From: Pseudolysinimonas sp051954455
Lineage (GTDB): Bacteria > Actinomycetota > Actinomycetes > Actinomycetales > Microbacteriaceae
Reading direction: 5' to 3'
Assembly: GCF_051954455.1 (NCBI RefSeq)
Contig: NZ_JBQCHS010000013.1
Span: 62,001-126,000 of the forward strand
DNA: 64,000 bases
Part shown: positions 1-7,783 of the stretch, one piece after another
Numbering within the stretch: the stretch's first letter is position 1
Layout: each line of letters starts with the position of its first letter
Notes under the pieces: model-generated
What the model was told of the DNA's origin: nothing
Database searches by the model: none
The model's input: the letters and a program-made list of their open reading frames with translations, nothing else
Position numbers and translations under genes: made by a program

Positions 1-378
1 GACGGTCTGTTTGGCGACGATCTTGTCGGCCATGACCGTCATCGCCTCCGACCCGGGGCCGATGAAGACGATGCCGGCGTCGGCGCACGCGCGCGCGAGC
101 TCCGGGCTCTCGGAGAGGAAGCCGTAGCCGGGGTGGATCGCCTCGGCCCCGGTGCGCCTCGCGGCGTCGAGGAGGGCCGGGATCGACAGGTACGACGCGG
201 CCGCCGCCGCCGGCCCGCTGCGCACGGCCTCGTCGGCGAGCGTGACGTGGAGCGCGCCGGCGTCGGCATCCGAGTACGCCGCGACCGCACGGATGCCGAG
301 CCGCCGCAGCGTGCGGATCACGCGGACGGCGATCTCGCCGCGGTTCGCCACGAGGACGGAGGAGAAGAGCGGGGCCAT
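1..378 (-). CDS. Acyl-CoA carboxylase alpha subunit (biotin carboxylase), 5' part only
   Basis: This is the N-terminal 126 residues of a biotin carboxylase; the gene runs off the left edge of the window. The visible protein begins MAPLFSSVLVANRGEIAVRV and contains AIHPGYGFLSE and FIGPGSEAM, hallmarks of the biotin-carboxylase N-domain that carboxylates biotin with ATP and bicarbonate. The start lies 8 bases after the stop of the carboxyltransferase beta-subunit gene on the same strand, so the two should form one enzyme. Next to a branched-chain oxoacid dehydrogenase, the likely substrate is a branched-chain acyl-CoA such as 3-methylcrotonyl-CoA (leucine catabolism). Propionyl-CoA or another acyl-CoA carboxylase remains possible, because the biotin carrier region is outside the window. 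Confidence 0.93.
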   Translation of the reverse strand, partial: MAPLFSSVLVANRGEIAVRVIRTLRRLGIRAVAAYSDADAGALHVTLADEAVRSGPAAAAASYLSIPALLDAARRTGAEAIHPGYGFLSESPELARACADAGIVFIGPGSEAMTVMADKIVAKQTV

Positions 379-386
379 GGGCGCGG

Positions 387-1994
387 TCACATCCGGAACA
401 GCCCGAGGCGCGGCTCGGGCAGGGGCGTGCGCGAGCACACCTCGAGGGCCATGCCGAGCACCCGGCGGGTGTCGAGCGGGTCGATGATGCCGTCGTCCCA
501 GAGCCGGGCGGTGGCGTAGTACGGGCTGCCCGCACGCTCGTAGCTCTCGCGGATCGGGGCGCGGAACGCCTCCTCGTCGGCGGCCGACCACTCCTCGCCG
601 CGCGCCTCGAGCTGCTCGCGCTTGACGGTCGAGAGCACCGACGCGGCCTGCGGGCCGCCCATGACCGAGATGCGCGAGGCCGGCCACGACCACAGGAACC
701 GCGGCGAGTAGGCGCGACCGCACATCGAGTAGTTGCCGGCACCGAACGAGCCCCCGACGATCACGGTGAGCTTCGGCACCCGGGTCGTCGCGACGGCGGT
801 CACCATCTTCGCGCCGTCCTTGGCGATGCCCGCGGCCTCGGCATCCCGGCCCACCATGAAACCGGAGATGTTCTGCAGGAACAGGAGCGGGATCCCGCGC
901 TGGTCGCACAGCTCGATGAAGTGCGCGCCCTTGCGCGACGACTCGCCGAGGAGCACGCCGTGGTTGGCGACGACGCCGACGGGATGCCCGTGGATCCGGG
1001 CGAAGCCCGTCACGAGGGTGGTGCCGTACTCGGACTTGAACTCCTGGAACGCGGAGCCGTCCACCAGTCGGGCGATCACCTCACGCGGGTCGTAGGGCTG
1101 CTGCACGTCGACCGGCACGGCGGCGTAGAGGCCCGCGGGATCGACGACGGGTTCGATCGACTCGAGCACCTCCCAGACCGGTGCGGGATCGGGCGCGAGC
1201 GTCGCGACGATGCCGCGGACGATCTCCAGCGCGTGCTCGTCGTCTTCGGCGAGGTGGTCGACGACCCCGGAGGTGCGTGCGTGCAGCTCCCCGCCGCCGA
1301 GCTCCTCCGCGGTCACGACCTCGCCGATCGCGGCCTTCACGAGCGGTGGCCCGCCGAGGAAGATGGTGCCCTCGCCTCGCACGATGACCGTCTCGTCGCT
1401 CATCGCGGGCACGTAGGCCCCACCCGCCGTCGACGAGCCCATGACGGCGGCGATCTGCGGGATCCCGGCGGCCGACAGCCGCGCCTGGTGGAAGAAGATG
1501 CGGCCGAAGTGGTCGCGGTCGGGGAACACCTCGTCCTGCATCGGCAGGAACGCGCCGCCCGAGTCGACCAGGTAGACGCACGGCAACCGGTTCTCGAGCG
1601 CGATCTCCTGCGCGCGGAGGTGCTTCTTGACCGTCATCGGGGAGTACGTGCCGCCCTTGACGGTCGCATCGTTCGCGACGACGATCACGAGCCGGCCGGA
1701 GACGACGCCGATGCCCGCGACGACGCCGGCCCCGGGGGTGTCGTCGTCGAAGAGCTCGAAGGCGGCGAGCGGCGCGATCTCGAGGAAGGGGCTGTCCTCG
1801 TCGAGGAGCCGGTCGATCCGATCGCGCGCCAGCAGCTTGCCGCGGGCGACGTGCTTCTCGCGGGCGGCGGGCGAGCCGCCGAGGGCCGCGGTCGCGAGGC
1901 GCTCGCGCAGCTCGGCGACGAGGGCGCGCTGGTCGGCGTCGTTCGCGGCGGCCGACGCGGAGCCGGGGTCGACGGAGGTCGTGAGGACGGTCAT
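387..1994 (-). CDS. Acyl-CoA carboxylase carboxyltransferase (beta) subunit, methylcrotonyl-CoA type
   Basis: A 535-residue carboxyltransferase of full family length. It has the N-terminal crotonase-like half (KHVARGKLLARDRIDRLLD near residue 50, then a GGTYSPMTVKKHLRAQEIA segment) and the C-terminal half containing ESSRKGAHFIELCDQR, LFLQNISGFMVG and GSFGAGNYSMCGRAYSPRF. The last two segments are typical of 3-methylcrotonyl-CoA and related carboxylases (LiuB/MccB), which transfer carboxyl from biotin to an acyl-CoA. It lies between the alpha-subunit gene and the bkd genes, 10 bases after the E2 stop. Placement in leucine breakdown is inferred from motif and context, and substrate cannot be proved from sequence alone. 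Confidence 0.9.
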   Translation of the reverse strand: MTVLTTSVDPGSASAAANDADQRALVAELRERLATAALGGSPAAREKHVARGKLLARDRIDRLLDEDSPFLEIAPLAAFELFDDDTPGAGVVAGIGVVSGRLVIVVANDATVKGGTYSPMTVKKHLRAQEIALENRLPCVYLVDSGGAFLPMQDEVFPDRDHFGRIFFHQARLSAAGIPQIAAVMGSSTAGGAYVPAMSDETVIVRGEGTIFLGGPPLVKAAIGEVVTAEELGGGELHARTSGVVDHLAEDDEHALEIVRGIVATLAPDPAPVWEVLESIEPVVDPAGLYAAVPVDVQQPYDPREVIARLVDGSAFQEFKSEYGTTLVTGFARIHGHPVGVVANHGVLLGESSRKGAHFIELCDQRGIPLLFLQNISGFMVGRDAEAAGIAKDGAKMVTAVATTRVPKLTVIVGGSFGAGNYSMCGRAYSPRFLWSWPASRISVMGGPQAASVLSTVKREQLEARGEEWSAADEEAFRAPIRESYERAGSPYYATARLWDDGIIDPLDTRRVLGMALEVCSRTPLPEPRLGLFRM

Positions 1995-2004
1995 GGGGCG
2001 CGGC

Positions 2005-3297
2005 TCAGTTCCGCGCGAAGGCGAGGGCCGGGTCGGCGAGCCGCGCGCCGACGTCGTGGAGGAAGCGCGACCCCTGCTCGCCGTCGACGACGCGGTGGTC
2101 GAACGAGAGGCTGAGCGTCATCACCTGCCGGAGCGCGATGCCGCCCTCGTGCTCCCACGGCCGCCGCACGACCGCGCCCGCGGCGAGGATGCCGGTCTGC
2201 CCGGGGTTGAGGATCGGGGTGCCGCCCTCGACGCCGAAGACGCCGATGTTGCTGATCGTGAACGTGCCGCCCGCGAATGCCGCGGGCTCCGTGCGACCGG
2301 CGCGCGCCCGCTCCGCGAGGCCGCCGATCGCGGCGGCGAGGTCGAGGAGGCCGAGTCCGCCGGCGTCGGGGAGGTTCGGGACGACCAGCCCGCGCTCGGT
2401 CGCGACCGCGATCCCGAGCCCGATCCGCGCGTACTCGATGATCTCGTGCGCGGCGTCGTCCCACGAGCTGTTGAGCTCGGGGTGCCGCCGGAGGGCGAGG
2501 CAGGTCGCGCGGGCGACGGCCGCGAGGATCGTGACCCGGATGCCGGCGGCCTCCGGTGTCGCGGCGATGCGGTCGAGCAGCTCCATCGTCGGGGTGACGT
2601 CGATCGTGGTCCAGACCGTCACGTGGGGCGCGGTGAACGCGCTCGCGACCATCGCCTCGGCCGTGCGCCTCCGCACGCCGTGCACCGGGATCCGACGGTC
2701 CTCCCCGTCGTGGGTCGAGGAATCCGCCTCCGGCGGGCGTGCCGAGACCCCGCTCGCGGCGCCCTCCACGTCCTCCCGCGTCACGAGGCCGTCCGGCCCG
2801 TGCCCCGTCACCTGCTCGATGTCGACCCCGAGCCGATGCGCGAGGGTGCGCACCGGCGGCGTCGAGCGCACGCGCTCGTGCGCCGGGTCGGGATGCGCGG
2901 GCGGCGGGGCGAGCACCTCACGGCGGGGTCGGCGACGCGGGCGGCCTCCGCGCTCGGGTGCGGCGCCGTACCCGACGAGCGTCGGCTCGCGCACCTCGGT
3001 CGTCGGCGAGGAATCGACCGGCGGGGCGTCGACCTTGCCGGGCTCGACCAGCGGGGCGTCGACCTCGAAGGTGACGAGCGGCTCGCCCACCGAGACCGTC
3101 GCGCCCGGCTCCGCGTGGAGGCGCGCGACGACGCCCGCGACGGGCGACGGCAGCTCGACGAGGGCCTTGGCGGTCTCGACCTCAGCGATGACCTGGTTGA
3201 GGGCGACCGTCTCGCCCTCGGCGACGTGCCAGCTGACGATCTCCGACTCGGTGAGACCCTCGCCGAGGTCGGGGAGCACGAACTCGCGGGCGGTCAT
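2005..3297 (-). CDS. bkdB: Branched-chain 2-oxoacid dehydrogenase E2, dihydrolipoamide acyltransferase
   Basis: A 430-residue E2 core enzyme that transfers the acyl group from E1 to CoA through a swinging lipoyl arm. The lipoyl domain occupies about residues 4-78, with the lipoyl-lysine in EVETAKALVELPSP (Lys44). A proline- and arginine-rich linker follows, then a peripheral-subunit-binding domain (RTLAHRLGVDIEQVTGHGPDG). The catalytic domain ends with DHRVVDGEQGSRFL, carrying the HxxxDG acyltransferase motif. The chosen ATG overlaps the E1-beta stop as ATGA, although the frame is open further upstream. Only one lipoyl domain is present. No E3 gene is visible here, so dihydrolipoamide dehydrogenase must be supplied from elsewhere. 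Confidence 0.94.
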   Translation of the reverse strand: MTAREFVLPDLGEGLTESEIVSWHVAEGETVALNQVIAEVETAKALVELPSPVAGVVARLHAEPGATVSVGEPLVTFEVDAPLVEPGKVDAPPVDSSPTTEVREPTLVGYGAAPERGGRPRRRPRREVLAPPPAHPDPAHERVRSTPPVRTLAHRLGVDIEQVTGHGPDGLVTREDVEGAASGVSARPPEADSSTHDGEDRRIPVHGVRRRTAEAMVASAFTAPHVTVWTTIDVTPTMELLDRIAATPEAAGIRVTILAAVARATCLALRRHPELNSSWDDAAHEIIEYARIGLGIAVATERGLVVPNLPDAGGLGLLDLAAAIGGLAERARAGRTEPAAFAGGTFTISNIGVFGVEGGTPILNPGQTGILAAGAVVRRPWEHEGGIALRQVMTLSLSFDHRVVDGEQGSRFLHDVGARLADPALAFARN

Positions 3298-4349
3298 CGG
3301 ACGAGCTCGCGAGCGGAGGGAACGGGTCGCGCGGGGGCCGTGGTCTCGACCGGCTCGACCACCAGGACGCGCCCCAGCACCCGGTCCACGCCGTGGAGCA
3401 CGCGGTCGAGGTCCGGCAGGTGGTGCTTCTCGAGCTTCGCGACCGGGTAGGGGATGTCGTGCCCCGTCACGCGCACGGGTGCGGCGAGCAGGAGCTCGAA
3501 GCAGCGCCCGGTGAGCGTCGCCGCGATCTCCGCGCCGAAGCCGGCATGCCCGGCGGCCTCGTGGACGACGACGAGCCGGCCGGTCCTCCGCACGGAGGCC
3601 TCCACGGTGTCCCAGTCGACCGGCGACAGCGACCGCAGGTCGATCACCTCGAGCGAGACCCCCTCGTCGGCGGCGGCCGCCGCGGCATCGAGGCACACGC
3701 CGACCATGCCGCCGTAGGCGACCACGGTCGCATCCGTGCCCCGCGCCACGACGCGCGCGCGGTCGAGCGGGAGCGCCGTCGCGAGGTCCACCTCCTCGTT
3801 GACCTCCGCCCTGACGTGATAGCGCCGCTTGGGCTCGAAGAAGACGACGGGGTCGTCCGAGGCGATCGCCTGGCGCAGCATCACGGCGGCGTCCTGCGGC
3901 GTCGACGCGACGACCGTGCGGAGCCCCGCGGTGTGCGCGAAGTACGCCTCCGGCGACTCCGAGTGGTGCTCGGCGGCGCCGATGCCGCCGCCGAGCGGGA
4001 TGCGGATCGTGATCGGCATCCGCACGTCGCCGTTCGTGCGGGAGTGCATCTTCGCCAGCTGCGACACGATCTGGTCGAAGGCGGGATAGACGAAGCCGTC
4101 GAACTGGATCTCGCACACCGGCCGGAACCCGCGGTAGGCGAGGCCGACCGCGGTACCGAGGATCGCGGACTCCGCGAGCGGGGTGTCGATCACCCGGCGC
4201 GGGCCGAACTCCCGCTGCAGGCCGTCGGTCACGCGGAACACGCCGCCGTTCACGCCGATGTCCTCGCCGAGGAGGACGACGTCCGGATCCTCGGCGAGGG
4301 CACGACGGAGGCCCGAGCGCAGCGCGCCTCCGAGGGTGAGCATGGTCAT
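3294..4349 (-). CDS. Branched-chain 2-oxoacid dehydrogenase E1 beta subunit
   Basis: A 351-residue E1-beta starting MTMLTLGGALRSGLRRALAE. It carries LLGEDIGVNGGVFRVTDGLQ, FGPRRVIDTPLAESAI and a transketolase C-terminal domain (VIDLRSLSPVDWDTVEASV; HEAAGHAGFGAEIAA). With E1-alpha it decarboxylates 2-oxo acids of Val, Leu and Ile using thiamine diphosphate. Starts and stops overlap its neighbours by four bases at both ends (ATGA), indicating translational coupling in one operon. Oddity: after the usual family end (DRVLHGVDRVLG) the protein continues for about 25 residues including VVEPVETTAPARP. The corresponding DNA is a member of a palindromic repeat family found elsewhere in the window, so this tail looks repeat-derived. 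Confidence 0.93.
   Translation of the reverse strand: MTMLTLGGALRSGLRRALAEDPDVVLLGEDIGVNGGVFRVTDGLQREFGPRRVIDTPLAESAILGTAVGLAYRGFRPVCEIQFDGFVYPAFDQIVSQLAKMHSRTNGDVRMPITIRIPLGGGIGAAEHHSESPEAYFAHTAGLRTVVASTPQDAAVMLRQAIASDDPVVFFEPKRRYHVRAEVNEEVDLATALPLDRARVVARGTDATVVAYGGMVGVCLDAAAAAADEGVSLEVIDLRSLSPVDWDTVEASVRRTGRLVVVHEAAGHAGFGAEIAATLTGRCFELLLAAPVRVTGHDIPYPVAKLEKHHLPDLDRVLHGVDRVLGRVLVVEPVETTAPARPVPSARELVR
3341..3364. repeat. Coding copy of the GGTCTCGA...CTCGACC palindrome family
   Basis: The plus-strand DNA contains GGTCTCGACCGGCTCGACC (3342-3360), the same end motifs as the intergenic palindromes at 25149, 26664 and 26713, but with only a short centre. On the minus strand it is translated as VVEPVETT in the C-terminal tail of E1-beta. 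Similar VEPVETT tails are, to my knowledge, common in Microbacteriaceae proteins; I cannot check that here. Confidence 0.6.
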
Positions 4350-5473
4350 CGCCGGGCCTCCGTGGCGTCGTCGAGGCGGAATCCGTCGAGGTAGGCGGCG
4401 TACTCGGCGCGCTCGCGCTCGATCTGCCGATTCGGCTCCGCGTAGATGTGATCGAAGACGGCGAGCGGTTCGGGGTCCGGCAGGGCGATGCACGCGGCCC
4501 GCAGCTCGCCGCCGGCCTCGTCCGCGGCCGCGCCGACCTCTGCCTCCCGCTCGTCGGTGAGGATCCCCTCGGCGCGCAGCAGGCGCTCCAGCCGGTCGAC
4601 GGGATCGCGCTCCGCCCACGCCGCGAGCTCCTCCGCCGTGCGGTAGCGGGTGGGGTCGTCGGCGGTGGTGTGAGGTCCCATCCGGTAGGTGACCGCCTCG
4701 ATGAGGGTCGGCCCCTCGCCAGCGCGGGCGCGATCCAGCGCCTCGCGCATCACCGCGTAGACGGCGAGCACATCGTTGCCGTCGACGCGCACCGACGGGA
4801 TGCCGAATCCGGGACCTCGGTCGGCGAGCGTCCCCGGCGCCTGCAGCGTCACGGGCTCCGAGATCGCCCACTGGTTGTTGGAGCACACGAAGACGACCGG
4901 CAGGCGGAACGAGGCGGCGAACACCATGGCCTCCGCGACGTCGCCCTCGCTCATCGCGCCATCGCCGAAGTAGGCCACCCCGGCATCGGGGGTCTGGTCG
5001 CCCTTCGCGAGCACCTCGCCCATGGCCCAGCCGGTCGCGTGCAGGCTCTGCGCGCCGATGATGACCTGCGGCGTCGCGACGCGGTGCTCGTACGGGTGCC
5101 AGGCGGAGGCCGTCGCCCCGCGCCAGACCCGCACGAGGTCGACGCCGCGCACCCCGCGCGCGAACGCGACGCCGTGCTCGCGGTAGCTCGTGAACACGAA
5201 GTCGCCGTCGCCGAGCGCCCGGGCCGAGGCGAGCTGGGTCGCCTCCTGACCTCGCAGCGGCGGCCAGAGCGCGAGCTCCCCCTGGCGCTGCAGGGCGGTC
5301 GCCTCGTCGTCGATGCGGCGGATGACGCGCATGTCGCGGTAGAGGGCGAGCAGGTCGTCGGGGGTCAGGTCGGCGGCGAGGGAGTCGTACGCCGCCGACG
5401 GGCGGCGCGCGCCGCTCGGATCGAGCAGCTGCACGATGTCCGTCTCATCCAGCTCCGATGGCACCCTCGCCAT
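4346..5473 (-). CDS. Branched-chain 2-oxoacid dehydrogenase E1 alpha subunit
   Basis: A 375-residue thiamine-diphosphate-dependent E1-alpha. The TPP/Mg motif is clear: GDGAMSEGDVAEAM about 170 residues in, followed by CSNNQWAIS. The active-site loop region reads YRMGPHTTADDPTRYR, the pattern of branched-chain oxoacid (BCKDH) rather than pyruvate dehydrogenase enzymes. It is the first gene of the minus-strand operon E1-alpha, E1-beta, E2, carboxylase beta, carboxylase alpha. The ATG follows a good ribosome-binding site (GGAGG, six bases upstream). The gene is divergent from an Lrp-type regulator with 131 bases between the chosen starts, which suggests that regulator controls the operon. Confidence 0.94.
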   Translation of the reverse strand: MARVPSELDETDIVQLLDPSGARRPSAAYDSLAADLTPDDLLALYRDMRVIRRIDDEATALQRQGELALWPPLRGQEATQLASARALGDGDFVFTSYREHGVAFARGVRGVDLVRVWRGATASAWHPYEHRVATPQVIIGAQSLHATGWAMGEVLAKGDQTPDAGVAYFGDGAMSEGDVAEAMVFAASFRLPVVFVCSNNQWAISEPVTLQAPGTLADRGPGFGIPSVRVDGNDVLAVYAVMREALDRARAGEGPTLIEAVTYRMGPHTTADDPTRYRTAEELAAWAERDPVDRLERLLRAEGILTDEREAEVGAAADEAGGELRAACIALPDPEPLAVFDHIYAEPNRQIERERAEYAAYLDGFRLDDATEARR

Positions 5474-5494
5474 GATCGCCTCCGCCTCGTCGCG

Positions 5495-5509
5495 TGACCG
5501 TTGCGGTCA
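5495..5509. promoter_or_regulatory. Palindrome TGACCG-TTG-CGGTCA in bkd/lrp divergent spacer
   Basis: A perfect 6-bp inverted repeat with a 3-base centre lies just upstream of the E1-alpha start. A second, longer-range pair of arms, ATTCTGCGC at 5510-5518 and GCGCATAAT near 5556-5564, brackets the rest of the spacer. Sites of this dyad type fit Lrp/AsnC proteins, which bind several spaced dyads. Assignment is by position and symmetry only. Confidence 0.45.
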
Positions 5510-5604
5510 TTCTGCGCGGAGGTGGCCGATCCGCTCAATAGATACCTGCTCGACTGCGCATAATGCTCATCAAACGCAGGGAGATCTTGGGTACCCTGTG
5601 CACC

Positions 5605-6081
5605 ATGCCCGGTCTCGACGCGCTCGACCTGCAGCTCCTCGCCGCGCTCGTCGACGATCCGCGGGCGTCGCTCGTCGCCCTGGCCGACACGCTCGGCGTC
5701 TCGCGCAACACGGTCTACGCGCGCATGTCACGGCTGGAGGACGCCGGCGCGTTCCTCGCGTTCGACCGGCGCATCAGCCCGGAGGCGCTCGGCTACCCCG
5801 TGACCGCGTTCATCTCGGTGACGACGCGGCAGAAGGACCTCGCCCGCATCGTCGACGAGATCGCGACGATCCCGGAGGTCGTCCAGGCGCACGGGATGAG
5901 CGGCTCAGCCGACCTCGTGGCGACCGTCGTGTCCCCCGACATCCACCGCCTCTTCGACGTGGACGCCGCGATCCTCGCGATCGACGGCGTCGAGCGGACC
6001 GAGACATCGCTCTCCATGGGCGAACTCATCCCCTACCGCGTCGGGCCGCTCCTCGACCGCGGCCGCCGCTCCGCCCGCTGA
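5605..6081 (+). CDS. Lrp/AsnC-family transcriptional regulator, probable bkd regulator
   Basis: A 158-residue regulator beginning MPGLDALDLQLLAALVDDPR. The N-terminal helix-turn-helix (LADTLGVSRNTVYARMSRLEDAG) is followed by an alpha/beta RAM ligand-binding domain (ALGYPVTAFISVTT ... VVQAHGMSGSADLVATV). An upstream in-frame ATG at 5563 would add 14 residues; 5605 is preferred because the protein then begins like its family, though no strong ribosome-binding site precedes either codon. It is divergent from the branched-chain oxoacid dehydrogenase operon. Lrp-type proteins often control such operons in response to branched-chain amino acids, so a BkdR-like role is inferred. Confidence 0.88.
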   Translation: MPGLDALDLQLLAALVDDPRASLVALADTLGVSRNTVYARMSRLEDAGAFLAFDRRISPEALGYPVTAFISVTTRQKDLARIVDEIATIPEVVQAHGMSGSADLVATVVSPDIHRLFDVDAAILAIDGVERTETSLSMGELIPYRVGPLLDRGRRSAR

Positions 6082-6124
6082 CCCGCCTCCCGTCACGACC
6101 GCCGCACGCCTCGACGCGACTGTC

Positions 6125-6216
6125 ACGAATGACGGAGATCAGCGCCCGCCCGGGCGTCTCGACCCCGTCATCCCGGCCACCTTCCGCACGTCGGAGACAT
6201 GATCTCCGTCATTCGT
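6125..6216. repeat. Palindromic element, copy A (17-bp perfect arms, 58-base interior)
   Basis: The left arm ACGAATGACGGAGATCA (6125-6141) and right arm TGATCTCCGTCATTCGT (6200-6216) are perfect inverted repeats. It lies between the convergent ends of the Lrp gene and araA and could act as a bidirectional transcript end. The same arms and spacing recur at 22388. Confidence 0.85.
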
Positions 6217-6265
6217 TCCACCACCGCGCGGGTACCGAGGGGGCGGGGAGCGGGCCGAGCTCCCG

Positions 6266-7783
6266 CTAGATCGACTGCGCGAGCCGGTAGTAGGCCGCGT
6301 TCCAGCGCAGCTGCTGGTCGAAGCCGTCGACGGTCGTGCCGTCGTCGATCACCAGGAGCTCGACGCCCGACATCTTCGCGAAGTCGCGGAACACGTCCAC
6401 GCCGACCTGCGTCGACATGACCGTGTGGTGCGCGGCGCCCGCCATGAGCCACGCGGTCGCGGACGTGCGGAAGTCGGGCTGCGGCTTCCAGATCGCGCGG
6501 CCCACCGGGAGCTTCGGCATCGGATGCGGCAGGGCGACGTTGTCGACGACGTTCGCCACCAGCCGGAACCGGTCGCGCATGTCACTGAGCGCGACGACGA
6601 CCGCCGGTCCGGGATCGGCCGTGAAGACCAGGCGCACCGGGTCGTCCTTGCCGCCGATGCCGAGCGGGTGGATCTCGAGGCTCGGCTTGGCGGTCGTCAG
6701 CGTCGGCGAGACCTCGAGCATGTGGGCGCCGAGGATGAGCTCCTGCCCCGGCTCCAGGTGGTACGTGTAGTCCTCCATGAGGCTGGCGCCGCCCGCGAGG
6801 CCCGCGCCCATGACGTTGGCGGTGCGCACGAGCACCGACGTCTTCCAGTCGCCTTCCGCGCCGAAGCCGTAGCCGTCGGCCATGAGGCGCTGGACCGCGA
6901 GGCCCGGCAGCTGTGTCAGGTCGCCGAGGTCCTCGAACGAGTCGGTGAACGCGTGGAACCCGCCCGCTTCGAGGAAGGAGCGCAGCCCCAGCTCGATGCG
7001 CGCGCCGTCGCGGAGCGAGGCGGCGCGATCGCCGCCCGGACGCAGCTCCGGCACGACGTCGTACAGGTCGAGGTACTCGGCGACGAGCGCGTCGACGCCG
7101 GCGTCCGTCTGGTCGGCGACCGCGGCCGCGAGCTCGTTGACCGGCCAGGTGTTCACCTGCACGCCGAGCCGCAGCTCCGCCTCGGTCTTGTCGCCCTCCG
7201 TCACGGCGACGTAGCGCATGTTGTCGCCGAACCGGGCGACCTTCATGCCGCGGGTGGCGGCGCGGCCCGCGGCGGCACGCGTCCAGACGCCGACGCGTCG
7301 CGTCACGGCCGGATCGGAGACGTGGCCGACGACGGTGGTGCGCGCGATGTTCAGGCGCGACTCGATGTAGCCGAACTCCCGGTCGCCGTGGGCGGCCTGA
7401 TTGAGGTTCATGAAGTCGAAGTCGATGTCGGCCCACGGCAGCTCGACGTTGGCCTGGGTGTGCAGGTGCAGGAGCGGCTTCTGCAGCGCGTCGAGCCCCG
7501 AGATCCACATCTTCGCCGGGCTGAAGGTGTGCATCCAGGTGATGACGCCGATCACGGCGTCGTCGGCGTTCGCGTCGAGCATCGCGCGGCGGATCGACTC
7601 GGGGTCGGTGAGCACCGGCTTCCACTCGACGGTGACCGGGATGTCGGCCGAGCCGGCGAGTCCTGCCGCGACGGTCTTCGACTGCTCCGCCACCTGGCGC
7701 AGCGTCTCCTCGCCGTACAGCCCCTGGCTGCCGGTGAGGAACCAGACGACGGACTTCTTCAGGTCGGGGACGATCGAGGTCAT
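6266..7783 (-). CDS. araA: L-arabinose isomerase
   Basis: A 505-residue L-arabinose isomerase of normal family length, converting L-arabinose to L-ribulose in the cytoplasm with a divalent metal ion. Recognisable segments are VWFLTGSQGLYGEETLRQVAE at the N-terminus, MHTFSPAKMWISGLDALQKP, a metal-site region (GFGAEGDWKTSVLVRTANVM then MEDYTYHLEPGQELILGAHM), and the C-terminal AGAAHHTVMSTQVG. The ATG overlaps the araB stop (ATGA). It is the last gene of a minus-strand operon araD-araB-araA, followed by a palindromic element that separates it from the convergent Lrp gene. Confidence 0.97.
   Translation of the reverse strand: MTSIVPDLKKSVVWFLTGSQGLYGEETLRQVAEQSKTVAAGLAGSADIPVTVEWKPVLTDPESIRRAMLDANADDAVIGVITWMHTFSPAKMWISGLDALQKPLLHLHTQANVELPWADIDFDFMNLNQAAHGDREFGYIESRLNIARTTVVGHVSDPAVTRRVGVWTRAAAGRAATRGMKVARFGDNMRYVAVTEGDKTEAELRLGVQVNTWPVNELAAAVADQTDAGVDALVAEYLDLYDVVPELRPGGDRAASLRDGARIELGLRSFLEAGGFHAFTDSFEDLGDLTQLPGLAVQRLMADGYGFGAEGDWKTSVLVRTANVMGAGLAGGASLMEDYTYHLEPGQELILGAHMLEVSPTLTTAKPSLEIHPLGIGGKDDPVRLVFTADPGPAVVVALSDMRDRFRLVANVVDNVALPHPMPKLPVGRAIWKPQPDFRTSATAWLMAGAAHHTVMSTQVGVDVFRDFAKMSGVELLVIDDGTTVDGFDQQLRWNAAYYRLAQSI

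Noticed and set aside
1627..3450. A 607-codon plus-strand frame over the carboxylase and E2 genes
   Set aside because: Shadow of minus-strand genes with clear domains; its product has no recognisable motif and is Arg/Glu-rich.
6125..6216. The 92-bp palindromic elements as MITEs with terminal inverted repeats
   Set aside because: Interiors of the copies show no clear similarity, no target-site duplication is seen, and arms co-vary. A structured element fits better, though a decayed MITE is not fully excluded.
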